Positions 51,749 to 61,835 of a stretch of DNA of 64,000 nucleotides are shown here, in pieces. Numbering within the stretch: the first letter of the stretch is position 1; each line of letters starts with the position of its first letter. A program made the translations under genes and the position numbers. The stretch spans positions 6,032,914 through 6,096,913 of the forward strand of contig OX438749.1 in assembly GCA_949316235.1 (NCBI GenBank), read 5' to 3'. This stretch comes from Oegoconia quadripuncta. Taxonomy: Eukaryota; Arthropoda; Insecta; Lepidoptera; Autostichidae. The notes under the pieces were generated by a model. It was not told where the DNA came from. It did not search any database and was given only the letters and a program-made list of their open reading frames with translations.

Positions 51749-51809
51749 TATATATCATCATCATATATCATTTTGGATTTTTTACCATCAAATGTAATTA
51801 TACTCCCGC

Positions 51810-52085
51810 TCAAGGAGTCCCTTCCTACTGGACACGATTTGCCACGGCCAACCTGGAAATCCTTAAATCGGCTTCGAACTCAGGTTGGCCGCAGCAAAGA
51901 TAATCTGTGCAGGTGGGGCTTCTCCGATGGCGGGAGTGATCGATGCGAGTGCGGAGTCTCCCCACAGACAATGGCTCACGTATTGTCTTGCCCCGCGTGT
52001 CCCGACAGCTGCACTTTTGACGACCTCCTTAACGCCACAGACAGTGCTGTTAGAGTGGCTAAGTTCTGGTCCAATAAAATTTGAA
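51810..52085 (+). mobile_element. LINE ORF2 C-terminal end with Cys/His motif
   Basis: Encodes LPTGHDLPRPTWKSLNRLRT, CRWGFSDGGSDRCECGVSPQ, TMAHVLSCPACP and CTFDDLLNATDSAVRVAKFW, then SNKI and a stop. The order (R.T...LNRLRT..GR...NL..WG, C.CG...T..HLL.CP.CP) is the cysteine-rich tail of non-LTR retrotransposon ORF2 proteins. The frame is open, but only the tail is present. Confidence 0.75.
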
Positions 52086-52199
52086 ACTTGCCTCGACACG
52101 AAAAGAAGAAGATGATTATACTCTGGGCATCTGCATAAATCGAGCACTACAAAATCGGTGAAGTCGTTTAGGTAACAGGCAGTCGTGGGCGGGAAGCTT

Positions 52200-52645
52200 G
52201 TTTAAGTGTACTTCTATAGTAACATAGCCCGTGACTGCGCCTGCGTGGAATAAAACAAGTTTTCGCGGATATTGTTAATTTGTTTATCCCGCGGGAACTA
52301 CTGAGTTTATCAGGATAAAAAATATGCTATGTTTTAAGCCAGGATACCTATTGTATTGTATTGTATGTGTGTGTGGCTGTTGCAGGTCATCGGAGACCTG
52401 TATCACTGCGACCGTTGCCGATCTATTGTTATCGCCACTAACCTACAGTTCGTTGCTCGCAGGTTTGCCTCTTTGAGGAATTGGATAATTTTCCTGGCAC
52501 CGATGGTTTTTGTCTCATCCAGAATATATTAATCCAGGATATTATCTACCTAAATACCAGATTCCAAAGCCGTTCACCCTTTGAGGCGTGATTGAGCGAC
52601 AAACAAACATGCAAACTTTCGCATTTTGATATTATTAGTTAGTAA
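52200..52645. repeat. Dispersed repeat K, copy with an insertion
   Basis: 52220-52345 ('gcccgtgactgcgcctgcgtggaataaaacaag', 'ttatcccgcgggaactactgag') and 52520-52640 ('caaagccgttcacc', 'gatattattagtta') are repeat K, minus orientation. The insertion 52348-52520 starts with 'ttgtattgtattgtatgtgtgtgtgg' and contains a plus-strand frame VIGDLYHCDRCRSIVIATNL after an acceptor-like TGTTGCAG; it is probably a minus-strand retro-fragment with an (ACAAT)n tail. Confidence 0.5.
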
Positions 52646-52699
52646 CATCTGTATCTAAATACAGATGACATTATTATATCACCTAAGAATGGCTAACAG

Positions 52700-52985
52700 T
52701 AAAGCGTCGGTGGCTCAGCGGTTAAGACGCGGTCTCCCAATTTGGGAGGTCCGGGTTCGATTCACAGGCAGGCCATGTACCAATGTGTTTTAATTTAATT
52801 ACTTATATGCATTTATCTGACTGCTCTTAAACGGTGACAAATAAAAGTTCTAAGGCATGTGAAGTCCCCAACACGCATTGGGCCAGCGTGGTGGACTATG
52901 GCCCATACTCCCTGATTGATTATACAGGGTAGGCCTATATCCCTGCAATGGGATGTACGGGCTGAAATTATGATGATGATGAAAA
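52700..52985 (+). mobile_element. SINE family D, full length
   Basis: The tRNA-like head TGGCTCAGCGG is a perfect A box. 'ttaagacgcggtctcccaatttgggaggtcc' follows, then GGTTCGATTCA (B box, one change). Body: 'tctgactgctcttaaacgg', 'aaggcatgtgaagtcccc', 'ggcctatatccctgcaatgggatgtacgggctg', tail (ATG)n 'atgatgatgat'. Confidence 0.8.
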
Positions 52986-53389
52986 TAGCTGATTACTAAA
53001 GACTTAAATGAAAGAAATTGGGTAAGTAGGTGCCTCCTTTTATTTCTTTGCAGTTTTCTAATATTCGCTTAGACAAAGACTCCTTAGCAACATCTGGATA
53101 AGCTATAAAATTCAACCTTTATCGTTCGTGAGCATTAATAGCCAATCATCAATTATCAAGAAAATATAGCCGCTTTCGGAGAAATATGATATTTTTTATT
53201 ATTTATGTGTATAGTAACTCGCAAAGGAAATTGGATTTACGAGAACGATCAAATACATTCGCTCCGCAAATATTTATTTACTTACTGACTAAAAAATTTA
53301 TCAAATTATGCGAAAACGTGTTATCTAGATTATGATACACAGGGTGGAAATTTAAGTAGGTAGGTACTTAAAAGCCTTAAACCGCGTAT
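52986..53389. other. Unassigned stretch
   Basis: AT-rich; nothing recognised. Confidence 0.4.
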
Positions 53390-53655
53390 AATATACTTAG
53401 AACTCTTGTAACTATTTAAAAAAAAATCGATCAATCACGATCAATAAACTATTTTTAGAAAATATAAAGTAGCCATTGATTATTTTTTTAGAAAATTGAT
53501 TTAGGAAATCTTACTATCTTCTACAACGCAATAAAGTTCACAGTAATTACTTTAATTTAATATTGTAGGTGTTATAACTAAATACCTATACTATATCTAA
53601 AACAAGCTTCAGAATTGTTAGACACATTTTTATTTGATTACTGATCTACAAAAAA
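53390..53655. mobile_element. Family G element, right part only (copy 3)
   Basis: 'aatactttagaac'-like start, 'aaaatataaagtagccattgattattttttta', 'taatattgtaggtgttataactaaatacctatactatatctaaaacaagcttcagaattgttagacacatttttatttgattactgat'; same order as 11600-11800. Confidence 0.5.
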
Positions 53656-53984
53656 TCTGAAATTTAAGTTTATAAGAAATAACACCACAAAAATTGCGTA
53701 TTTTTACTGCACTAAACGTTATTGGATATGGTTTGTTTTGGTATTATCGTTCAAACTTAACGCGATCGGCCCCTGTATGTTTCCCCCTGTATGAGGCGGA
53801 GACGGAGAACCCAATATCCGGCTCAGTAGCACACCCTGAGATTAAGCCTCTCATAAGTGTACATCAATTAATTAGGATGATGATGATGAAGAGATTGAAT
53901 AAATGAAATTTTATTCAGTATCAACACACAACAAGAAAAAATGTTACAAGCTAAATATCTTCGAAACAGCTTAATCAAACATAG

Positions 53985-54235
53985 CAAATGCATTCAAAAC
54001 GAACTACGCATTACAGAAATACATTCGCTTCATCATTTATAATGCGGACTGCTAAGGTATGGAACTCACTGCCCGCGTCGGTTTTTCCCGACACTTACAA
54101 CCTTGGGATCTTCAAGTCTAGAGTGAATAGGCATTTACTGGGTGCGCGTGATACATCTTCGGCTGAATCGTCACTTTCCATCAGGTGAGATTGTGGTCAA
54201 ACGCGAAACCAATTTTTAATAAAAAAAAAAAAAAA
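53985..54235 (+). mobile_element. LINE type E 3' end
   Basis: Encodes YRNTFASSFIMRTAKVWNSL, PASVFPDTYNLGIFKSRVNR, HLLGARDTSSAESSLSIR and a stop, then a long A tail. C-terminal tail only. Confidence 0.78.
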
Positions 54236-54289
54236 GAACAAAGACTGAACACACACAACTGTTAAAAAAATAGTGAAATACATACATAC

Positions 54290-54540
54290 TTGTATGATCA
54301 CGCCTGATAACTGTTGTGGTAGGCAGAGACTATTGATTTCCACTTGCAACGATCCTGACATACTACTTTTGCTTCTGTCATTCTCATCAAATGCTTCAAA
54401 TACGCTCGTTGGTTAGTGGTTGACCGCACCTGACCTTTTGTGAGGACTTACGTCAGTAATTTGATTGTCGTACGTCCTTCTTGGTCGACCTTTACCGACC
54501 CTTCCATTCACGCTTTCGTTCTTTCACTCATTCGTTCTAT
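54290..54540 (-). mobile_element. LINE remnant (21640-type 3' end)
   Basis: 'tgatcacgcctgataactgttgtggtaggcagagactattgatttccacttgcaacgatcctgacatactacttttgcttc' and, further on, 'gtacgtccttcttggtcgacctttaccgacc' (minus: GRGRPRR-like). Several frame breaks. Confidence 0.55.
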
Positions 54541-54549
54541 ACCTAGTAG

Positions 54550-55700
54550 TACCAAATCAAATCAAAATATTTTATTTCATAGGATAAAATTATCACTTGA
54601 AAACGTCACTATTAATATTAATATTACATTATATTTTCATTTTAAATTTATTGCTCATTCACAAAGCTGACTCCCCAGAGAAGAATGAGCAAGAAACTCT
54701 AGGGTTGCTCTTTTAAAGAGATTATAGGTTGTGATTAGATAATTACATGAATAATAAGACAGCTATGTCCATGCTTGTTTATCAATCAAATAGTCAGTGA
54801 TTTTATAATAGCATTTTGTTAATAATTTCTATTTTATGATTGCTTTAAATTTATTTAAAGGCAAATTTTGAATGTCTACTTTTTTTTTTTTTTTTATATG
54901 AGAGGGCGGCAAACGAGCATGCTGGTCACCTGATGGAAAGCAATCACGGCCGCCCATGGACACCCGCAACACCAAAAGGGTCACAGATGCGTTGCCGGCC
55001 TTTGAGGAAGGTGTCCACCACAGAATAAGTAGTGCAGCCTGAGCGATGAGGGATTCTCCAGCACTAATAGTGCTGGTACCCTCCTGGGGTACTAACTCTT
55101 TAAATACCGCTACCATTCTGGAGAGAGACTGGAAGGTGGGCCTCCGGCGCTCTCGCTCACCGGACGAAGCGCAGTGGCAAAATGCCACTACTCAGACGTC
55201 GGTCTTCTGCGACAGGGTACGTTAAAATTCTTTCGTTATTAAAATTCCTTAGTCAGTCACCTTTTCAAAATTGTGTGATCTTTGGAATGGGTGAAATAAA
55301 ATCTTTAGAAAAAAAAATTGGGAGTTTCCTTTACTTGCTGGAGTTTTTTTCATTTTATTTTATTCATTCGCATGGTACTTCCCCGGTCGAGCCGGCCCAT
55401 TCATGCTGCAAGCTAATAGCTTACAGCGTGGCTCTACCACTACAACTACTACTGGAACCTTATTTTAAAAGCGTATATTGCCCTTTGAAGGATTTACTAA
55501 CTTTGTGAAGTCGGCTAACATAAACAGATAACTGGTTCTTATTCCTTGTATTAACATTGTGCCTATCACTATTTTTAACGAATAAGGTTATATTTTTTTT
55601 TGCATATAACAAATTCTCATAAATGTATTGAGATGCCATTGTTAAGATATTAATTTCCTTAAACTTATCTCTAAGAGACACGCTAGGTCCTAATTTATAA
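54550..55700 (-). mobile_element. Jockey-type LINE, split by a composite retro-insertion
   Basis: Right part 55456-55700 (minus) encodes MSLRDKFKEINILTMASQYI, YENLLYAKKNITLFVKNSDR, HNVNTRNKNQL and RLHKVSKSFKG. Left part 54550-54881 encodes VDIQNLPLNKFKAIIK, then the stop and UTR 'ctctttaaaagagcaaccctagagtttcttgctcattcttctctggggag', ending 'aaatattttgatttgattt'. The interruption falls in the NKVP/VDIQNL phrase. Confidence 0.75.
54882..55455 (-). mobile_element. Composite retroelement inserted in the LINE
   Basis: Minus strand begins 'gtagtagttgtagtggtagagccacgctgtaagctattagc' and 'gggccggctcgaccggggaagtacca', and has a middle with an open run (CHCASSGERERRRPTFQSLS). It ends with the LINE-E2 3' end ('ccggcaacgcatctgtgacccttttgg', 'ctcgtttgccgccctctcatata') and a long A tail. 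GTAG may be the short target repeat. The head differs from the E2 tail, so it could be a SINE with a LINE-derived 3' end, or a truncated chimera. Confidence 0.5.
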
Positions 55701-56206
55701 ATGGCACGAATAGCATGCTTCTGCTACCTATAGTACCTAGTAAAGTTCAATCTACCATCTATCATTAATTTGCTCGATTTACGTTTTGAATCTAATTACT
55801 AGTTGAAAGGGAAACTAAATAATTTATTTTTGCCCCTTGCTACGATAAAATAAATTCCTTTCATTATCAAAATCGACTTTGAAGCCGCAAAAATTTGTAA
55901 AAATCTAACCAAATTAATTGTGACTAAGACTAATTTGGTTGTAGACAAAGAAAATTCCACCCTCCATTGAGTTTTGTCTGAAGAACAATGGGGTAATTGC
56001 TGTCTGTTAACTTATTGTATTAATATTACGGTTATTAATAATTTACGAGACTTTATTACAATTTCTATTGTTTGTTAGGCTACGTATTACTAACTAAAGG
56101 GTGGAGCATGTTTGACATCCGCATGCACCACAGACACAGATTACGTGACCACAGATCAACCACGCCATAGTTAATCTGTGGCATGGACGCTAATATTAAA
56201 TGTAAC
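55701..56206. other. Unassigned stretch
   Basis: No gene or repeat recognised. Confidence 0.4.
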
Positions 56207-56500
56207 TAATATTATAAATGCGAAAGTTTGGATGTTTGTTTATTTGGTATATAGGCAGAATATACCCTGAGTTAAGACATAGGATATTTTTTATCCCGAT
56301 AAAGTGAGTAGTTCCCGCGGGATAAGCAAATTTCCGCGTAAAGTTAAACGCGCGATAAACCGCTATGGTCGACTGGAAGAAATCCCTCTTTGGGATAAGT
56401 CCGCCGTTGTACTCAATTTAGGTATCAATGCAAAATTAATGTATTGCCTTTTTGTACAATAAAGCGTTTACAAACAAACAAACAAACCGCGGGCGGAAAG
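56207..56500 (+). repeat. Dispersed repeat K with a LINE-tail scrap
   Basis: 'aactaatattataaatgcgaaagtttggatg', 'ggcagaatataccctgagttaagacataggatattttttatcccgataaagtgagtagttcccgcgggata', then a LINE end 'tttttgtacaataaagcg' and (ACAA)n, then 'ccgcgggcggaaagatagtaat'. Confidence 0.6.
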
Positions 56501-56590
56501 ATAGTAATAAATAAATATTTTTGCACATACACACAGCTCCATCTAGTTCCACACTAAGCAACCAGGCTTGTATTATGGATACCAGATGGA

Positions 56591-56887
56591 TTTTTTTATT
56601 TTTTTTTATATGAGAGGGCGGCAAACGAGCATGCGGGTCACCTGATGGAAAGCAATCACCGCCGCCCATGGACAACCAACAACACCAAAAGGGTCACAGA
56701 TGCGTTGCCGGCCTTTGAGGAAGGTGTAGGCTCGTTTCTTGAAGGTTCCAATGTCGTACTCGTTCGGGAATACTGCTGCAGGAAGTCCGTTCCACAGGGT
56801 GGTCGTACGTGGTAGGAAGTTTCTTGAGAAACGTATAGTGGTAGACTTCCACTCATCCAGGTGATGTGGATGGAGTTTTATAAACTT
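56591..56887 (-). mobile_element. LINE type E2 C-terminus and 3' end inserted in SINE-A
   Basis: Minus strand encodes [60 protein letters not shown] and RQR, followed by UTR and A tail. The same tail starts at 63768 on the plus strand. This is the C-terminal end of a CR1-like ORF2; the catalytic part is absent. Confidence 0.75.
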
Positions 56888-56939
56888 CATTGGTTGATAA
56901 ACTACACAAATATTATTATTTTCTAAATAAACACATATA

Positions 56940-57769
56940 CAGGGCGTCCCAAAGTTATGGGACATGAAGGGGAAGTACCTTAAATATCGTAGATAGTGAA
57001 TTTTGCTCAAAGAAGACTTTATGTTATTTTTAAAAGTTAGTAATTCTGCATTCATAGATTTTCTAAAAATTATTTGCTTCGGCTGGGAATCGAACCGACT
57101 CAAATGTGAAAAAAAAAACACCCTACTTTTATGATGCCAATCGAAAGAATAGCTAAAAAATAATAACTCTGCCTAAGTAACATAGTATTTTAAAAGAAAG
57201 GAACAACATAAAATGATTAGATTTCTTCTTTTGGGGATACGTGAAAGATATGCTATACAAAAAGCGATACGAGAACGTAGGCGAGTTGCAAACAGAATTG
57301 TGCCATATCACATCGAGTGTTCACCATAAAATGATTAGAAAATCAACAGGCAGCGGGCTCATTAAAAGATTGGCGATTTGCGTAAGACAAGAGGGATCAC
57401 ATTTTGAGCATTTAATTAATTAATTTACAAAAAAATACCTACTTAATTGACTACGGCAGTTTCATGTATGTTTTTTATTTGATTAAAATGATTAATTTCA
57501 CGTTGTTCCTTTCTTTTAAAATACTATGTTACTTAGGCAGAGTTATTATTTTTTAGCTATTCTTTCGATTGGCATCATAAAAGTAGGGTGTTTTTTTTTT
57601 CACATTTGAGTCGGTTCGATTCCCAGCCGAAGCAAATAATTTTTAGAAAATCTATGAATGCAGAATTACTAACTTTTAAAAATAACATAAAGTCTTCTTT
57701 GAGCAAAATTCACTATCTACGATATTTAAGGTACTTCCCCTTCATGTCCCATAACTTTGGGACGCCCTG
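56940..57769. mobile_element. 830 bp fold-back Tc1/mariner-type element
   Basis: The two arms, 56940-57207 and 57502-57769 (268 bp each), are exact complements as far as I can compare them, down to a run of ten A or T. They begin CAGGGCGTCCCAAAGTTATG. TA lies outside each end (56938-56939 and 57770-57771), and removing the element with one TA restores SINE-A. Each arm contains GGTTCGATTCC, a perfect Pol III B box. The centre (57208-57501) carries the tail of a transposase gene. Long frames in the arms are mirror shadows. Confidence 0.82.
57241..57423 (+). pseudogene. C-terminal remnant of a Tc1/mariner-type transposase
   Basis: Sixty codons between the arms encode MKDMLYKKRYENVGELQTEL, HITSSVHHKMIRKSTGSGLI, then KRLAICVRQEGSHFEHLIN and a stop. 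The pattern 'D.VYK..Y.....L...I......T..M......R...C....G.HFEHL' is the end of IS630-Tc1-mariner family transposases. All catalytic DD(D/E) residues and the N-terminal DNA-binding region are absent, so this element cannot move by itself. Confidence 0.65.
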
Positions 57770-57910
57770 TATAAATGAAAATCATTCATAACTCGGGAAC
57801 ACGTGTCAGTATTCATCATACCAACATATGCCCCTAGCGGGATTCGAACCCGCGACCTCTTGGTATAGCAGTCAGAGTTTCTAACCACTACACAAAACTA
57901 GATGCCGCAC

Positions 57911-58179
57911 GCGACCTCGTATGCATGGATAAAACATAATCCATGACTTGTGTTATACATATAAGCTGTGTTTACGAATAGTTAAGAGGGCTTAATCCAT
58001 TCAGTGGCCCCCCTCATCTGATAAATTAAGATGTCCTTTTAAATACAGCATAAATCACAAATATCTGCACTCGAAAAGCCTTAGAGCTAATTATAAATAA
58101 TACCTAAATAGCTTTAACAATTTGTAAAGGATTTATCCGTTAGACTGGTCCACGCCTCTGGAGATGTGAGAGCTGGTGC
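57911..58179. other. Unassigned stretch
   Basis: Nothing recognised. Confidence 0.4.
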
Positions 58180-58375
58180 CTACTTTGCTCAGCAGCTGAG
58201 CTTATGCATTCAGCGGGGCAATAGCGCTAGCGTACTAGGCACTATGCCTCACGGAAGCGAGTTTGACGGCGTATTTTTTCTATAAGATAGATATAGGTAT
58301 TTTTAATTGTGTTTTATAAATTTGTTGTTTCATGTACATACTTAATAAAAATTTTAAATTAAATAAATAAATAAA
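58180..58375 (+). mobile_element. LINE 3' end
   Basis: 'gcactatgcctcacggaagcgagtttgacggcgtattttttctataagatagatatagg' to 'taaataaataaataaag'; the partner is 30235-30420 (minus). Confidence 0.6.
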
Positions 58376-58799
58376 GCTTTTATGATGGTTATTTTCGAGA
58401 TTTAAAATTATTGATAATAACGGCCCTTTTTTAGTATCGTGAAGTCTGGAAAATAACCCCCATCATAGATTTAGGTATTAATTATAATTATTTTTATAGG
58501 CTTCTAAATTGCAGGTCAGAGTAATTCTTTTGATATTTAAAAAAGGAAATATCAATTTATCCAATGAGGACACCTGGATTATCTTTCTCAATCATTGATA
58601 TGAGTTTGATTAGGTATTTATTATTTGATTTATTTATGCATTTGTATATTCGTGTAGGTAATTTATATGTATTTAGTTATTTGTTTATAATATTATAAGT
58701 AGTTTATTAGTACATATACTTGTATTAGATATCTATAATTAACTACGTAATGTAATTTTTAGATTACGCATTTTTATTTCAAATATTAATTTATTATTT
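58376..58799. other. Unassigned, very AT-rich
   Basis: Nothing recognised. Confidence 0.4.
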
Positions 58800-59345
58800 A
58801 AAGTGTATACAACAACAACAACAACAACAAAATATTCTTTATTGTACAACAAAAAAAGCATAACACAACGATAAATAAAAAAAGGGATAGTACAATTTGG
58901 CGGCCTTATCACTAAAAGCGATCTCTTCCACGCAACCTTTGGGTTAGGAAGCATTACGCACATGATATGTAGATAGCGTGCGCGGTAAACTAATTTTCAT
59001 AAAATAAATAAATACATACGTTAATTGAACACATACATACATAATATAATAAAAAATAATACATATAATGTAATATATACCTATATTTAAATTTATACTA
59101 ATTAAATAGAATAGTACGTAACTAAGCACACAGTAATTAATGCGAGTATGGAACGAAACTCAGTAAATGAAACGAAAATCATGAGATAACAAGTGAAAGA
59201 GGATAGATAGAGGAGCTAGAGGGCTAGATACAACTCCTTCACTTGAGCCTTGAATACGTTCAGTGACTGAGCACGTCTAACTGAATCAGGTAGTGCTAGT
59301 AGCTTGCAATCTAAAGGATTGACTGTAAAACTTCGTCAAGTTATA
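58800..59345 (-). mobile_element. LINE type J 3' region
   Basis: Starts with (ACA)n at 58810-58830 (tail). Minus strand: 'tgttgtacaataaagaatattttgttgttgttg', 'gcgtggaagagatcgcttttagtgataaggccgccaaattgtac', 'ccatactcgcattaattactg'. 59215-59340 continues into 'gacgtgctcagtcactgaacgtattcaaggctcaagtg' (minus), which reads as the C-terminal coding edge of a LINE. Confidence 0.7.
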
Positions 59346-59619
59346 CTTTTGACAATATACATTACATACATTACAGTACATTTCAATATCTTATAGAAAC
59401 TACAAATTATGCGGCATTTTCGCTAACTTACAAGCAAGCGTATCATCACCGAATTCAAAACGATTCAGAATTATTTGTTCTCCATCACGTGTAAAATTTC
59501 TTACCTCCAGTAGGATTGGCTCAGAGATAAGGATAATGGAACTGAGAAGTACATAGGCTTCTCACCATACTGCAAACTCCGCAATTTAAAGTCCTATCCT
59601 ATCCTATGTCCTATGTCTT
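59346..59619. other. Unassigned stretch
   Basis: 'gtcctatcctatcctatgtcctatgtctta' (59591-59620) is a small (TCCTA)n run. Otherwise nothing. Confidence 0.4.
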
Positions 59620-59826
59620 AGACACTTACACTTACTCCCAAACTAAGCAAAGCTTGTACAATGGATACTAGATAACGGATAAACATGCATGAATATTTAT
59701 ATAAACATCCACGACTCGGAAATAAATGTACGCATTCATTACACAAATATTTACCCCTCGCGGGATTCGAACCCGCAACCGACGGTTTCGCTGACAGGGT
59801 CACTATCCACTACACCAAACGGTCGT
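59620..59826 (-). mobile_element. SINE family C, full length
   Basis: Minus strand: GACCGTTTGGTGTAGTGGAT, 'cgaaaccgtcggttgc', B box GGTTCGAATCC, 'gcgaggggtaaatatttgtgtaatgaatgcg', and 3' 'gcttagtttgggagtaagtgtaagtg'. Confidence 0.75.
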
Positions 59827-59999
59827 TATTAATTTCATGATAATTCAAAGCGCTTTCAAATGGCTAATCAAAAAACTCGCATCAAAGGTTATGCCCTTGG
59901 CTCGTTAGACAAATGGACCTGAGTTTTTACATTTTTTGATTATAGCCATTCATTATACAACAGTTCTGAAAATTATCCCTTATTCAAACGTAACACATT

Positions 60000-60590
60000 A
60001 TGGAGGGTGTGTAATGTTTGATATAATAACAAAAAGTCTAATTATCAGATTGTATAATTTCATTTGATATAATTTTGTTTAATATATGTTCAAATGATAT
60101 AACGTTCTGTTTATATAATTTCATAAGATATACTTCCGCTACGCTTTCCCCCTAACCTTCAAACTTAACCTCTCCTTTAGTTTTTTACTACGCTTCGCGC
60201 ATGTTACTTGTTTATTGTTGTATGAATTTGATGAAAAGACCATTATGTGAAATGAAAATTATGTCTAGTGAACATTATGACAAACGATAATTATATACTA
60301 TGAGCATTATGACTAGCGGTAATTATATGAAATGAACGTTATAACAAATGTTAATGATAAATATATTTTTTAATCTTTATTTAATTTAGGGACTTGAGTC
60401 CTTCTAGACATGACAGTCCCATTGTACCCTGAACAAGTTTCACTGATGAGAAGATAAATGTTAATTATATTTAATAATTATTATGCCAAGTGTTGTTATA
60501 GCAAATGATTGTTATGTTTCGTAAAAATTATATTAAAAAACTTCATGCCTTTTGAAATATATCAAGTGAGTGTGAAATAATATTTTTTGT
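60000..60590. repeat. Quasi-periodic 'attatg / aatgat' repeat region
   Basis: Loose units such as 'gaccattatgtgaaatgaaaattatgtctagtgaacattatgacaaacgataattat' recur with a spacing near 20 bp, with sections of 'gatataat' wording on the left. 60120-60200 is GC-richer ('cttccgctacgctttcccccta', 'actacgcttcgcgcatg'). It is probably a degraded dispersed element. Confidence 0.5.
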
Positions 60591-60669
60591 TATTATTAAT
60601 ACACCCCATTATGGACTGGTGGGGAATCCTGTCAAAATAGATTAATCACAAACCCTTACTCCGCTGTCG

Positions 60670-60875
60670 CAGGTCTCCAGCAACAGGGATTTGTTGTCTC
60701 TCCAGTTTCAACAGTAGAACACATCGTGTGCTAGACAAAATACTGTAACTATAATTAGTTATAGTATTGCTGTCTCCAGGAACATTGTTGTCCCTCCAGT
60801 TTCAATTGATACTACAAGATATGTTCCACAGTTGAAAGTGGAGGGACAACAAATCTCTGTTCCTGGTGAATTATC
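60670..60875. repeat. Fold-back cluster: a unit twice direct, once inverted
   Basis: Unit 'tccag(c/g)aaca...ttgttgtc(t/c)ctccagtttcaa' occurs at about 60673-60710 and 60776-60808 in direct orientation. Its complement 'ttgaaagtggagggacaacaaatctctgttcctgg' lies at 60833-60867. Confidence 0.6.
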
Positions 60876-60897
60876 ACTAAGCGAATACTGACTCTTA

Positions 60898-61222
60898 ACC
60901 GTCCTAAATGTAAACAACATTGGGTTTACGTTTCGGAGGTCGCGGGTTCGATCCCCAGCGGGGTACATGTTTTTAAGTACTCGGTTTGGTTGGTGGTAGG
61001 GCATTTTAAATGTCCGCCTGGCTAGCTACCACCATCTTATCTAAATCAGCCGCCAAGCTGCAATGTTAATAGCATTGTTGTGTTCCGGTTGTCAGAGAGA
61101 AGATAGCCAATCCCCAAAATGTGTTGGGGTTTCCGGGTCAGTACTCTTCTACCTTCGACCTCATCTTCACTTAACATCAGGTGTGATTGAGGTCAAGTAC
61201 CAATCCATTGTGCATAAAAAAA
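60898..61222 (+). mobile_element. SINE family B, lacking the first bases of the head
   Basis: Starts 'taaatgtaaacaacattgggtttacg'; GGTTCGATCCC, full body and A tail. Confidence 0.8.
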
Positions 61223-61625
61223 ATCTTACCTAATAATAAGGCTAACAGACAGCGAGTCTGTTATAAAAGTATTTTTAATATATTTTTAAGTTTAAACTGC
61301 TAGAAACTTTAAACTAACTGCTCCGCGAAAACACCCGTAAATCGTAGAATGCAAAAGTTTTTCCAATGCGATGCGAAATTTTATAATTAGCTGTTGTAAT
61401 TACCATAATTTATTCTAAGTTAAGCCAAAAAGGCAGACGCTGCGTAATGAATTCAAAGCTTCGGGTTGTAATAATTCTCAGAAACGTGGAAATTTAAATC
61501 TGGATCGCCGATTGTGCAGAATTCAGATGTAAAAAAGTACCTAAGTAGGTACCAGTGAGAAAATTTGCGTGCACTGTCGGCCGGTCAGTAGAAAATAATT
61601 TAAATTAGACTTTTTAGGTGACAGT
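61223..61625. other. Unassigned stretch
   Basis: No repeat or gene recognised. Confidence 0.4.
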
Positions 61626-61627
61626 TA

Positions 61628-61835
61628 ATACAAATTCAAATCCAAAAAAAAAAAATATTTCGTAAGTTATAAGAATAACATTGGAAGTCCTCATGATACA
61701 CAATTATTGCTCTTGAGGCTGACTCCCCAGAGAAGAACGAGCAAGTCAGGGGTTAGAGTTAAATAAGTATTTTTACGGTTTGACGAAGAAGAAAAAAAGA
61801 AAATGATAGACTGGATATAGCCAAGCCAAGATATA
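61628..61835 (-). mobile_element. Jockey-type LINE 3' end, left of the mariner
   Basis: 'acaaattcaaatcc...atatttcgtaagttataagaataacattggaagtcctcatgatac' and 'gaggctgactccccagagaagaacgagcaag'. Related text resumes at 63190 ('aaaggcaaattttgaatatctac'). Confidence 0.5.

Larger units (their letters stand above)
56503..57910 (-). mobile_element. SINE family A, split by two insertions
   Basis: Three pieces on the minus strand: 3' end 56517-56590 ('atctagttccacactaagcaaccagg'), middle 56888-56939 ('tggttgataaactacacaaat...ataaacacata'), and 57770-57900 (body, perfect B box on the minus strand, and head). The gaps hold a LINE-E2 end and an 830 bp fold-back element. Confidence 0.72.

Noticed and set aside
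54829..55188. 119-codon ORF as a gene
   Set aside because: It is a chance frame crossing a LINE tail, a poly-A stretch and the LINE-E2 UTR in a composite insertion.
57588..57791. Identical 62-residue proteins read from both strands at 56.9-57.8 kb
   Set aside because: They are the same arm sequence of the fold-back element read in opposite orientations, not two genes.
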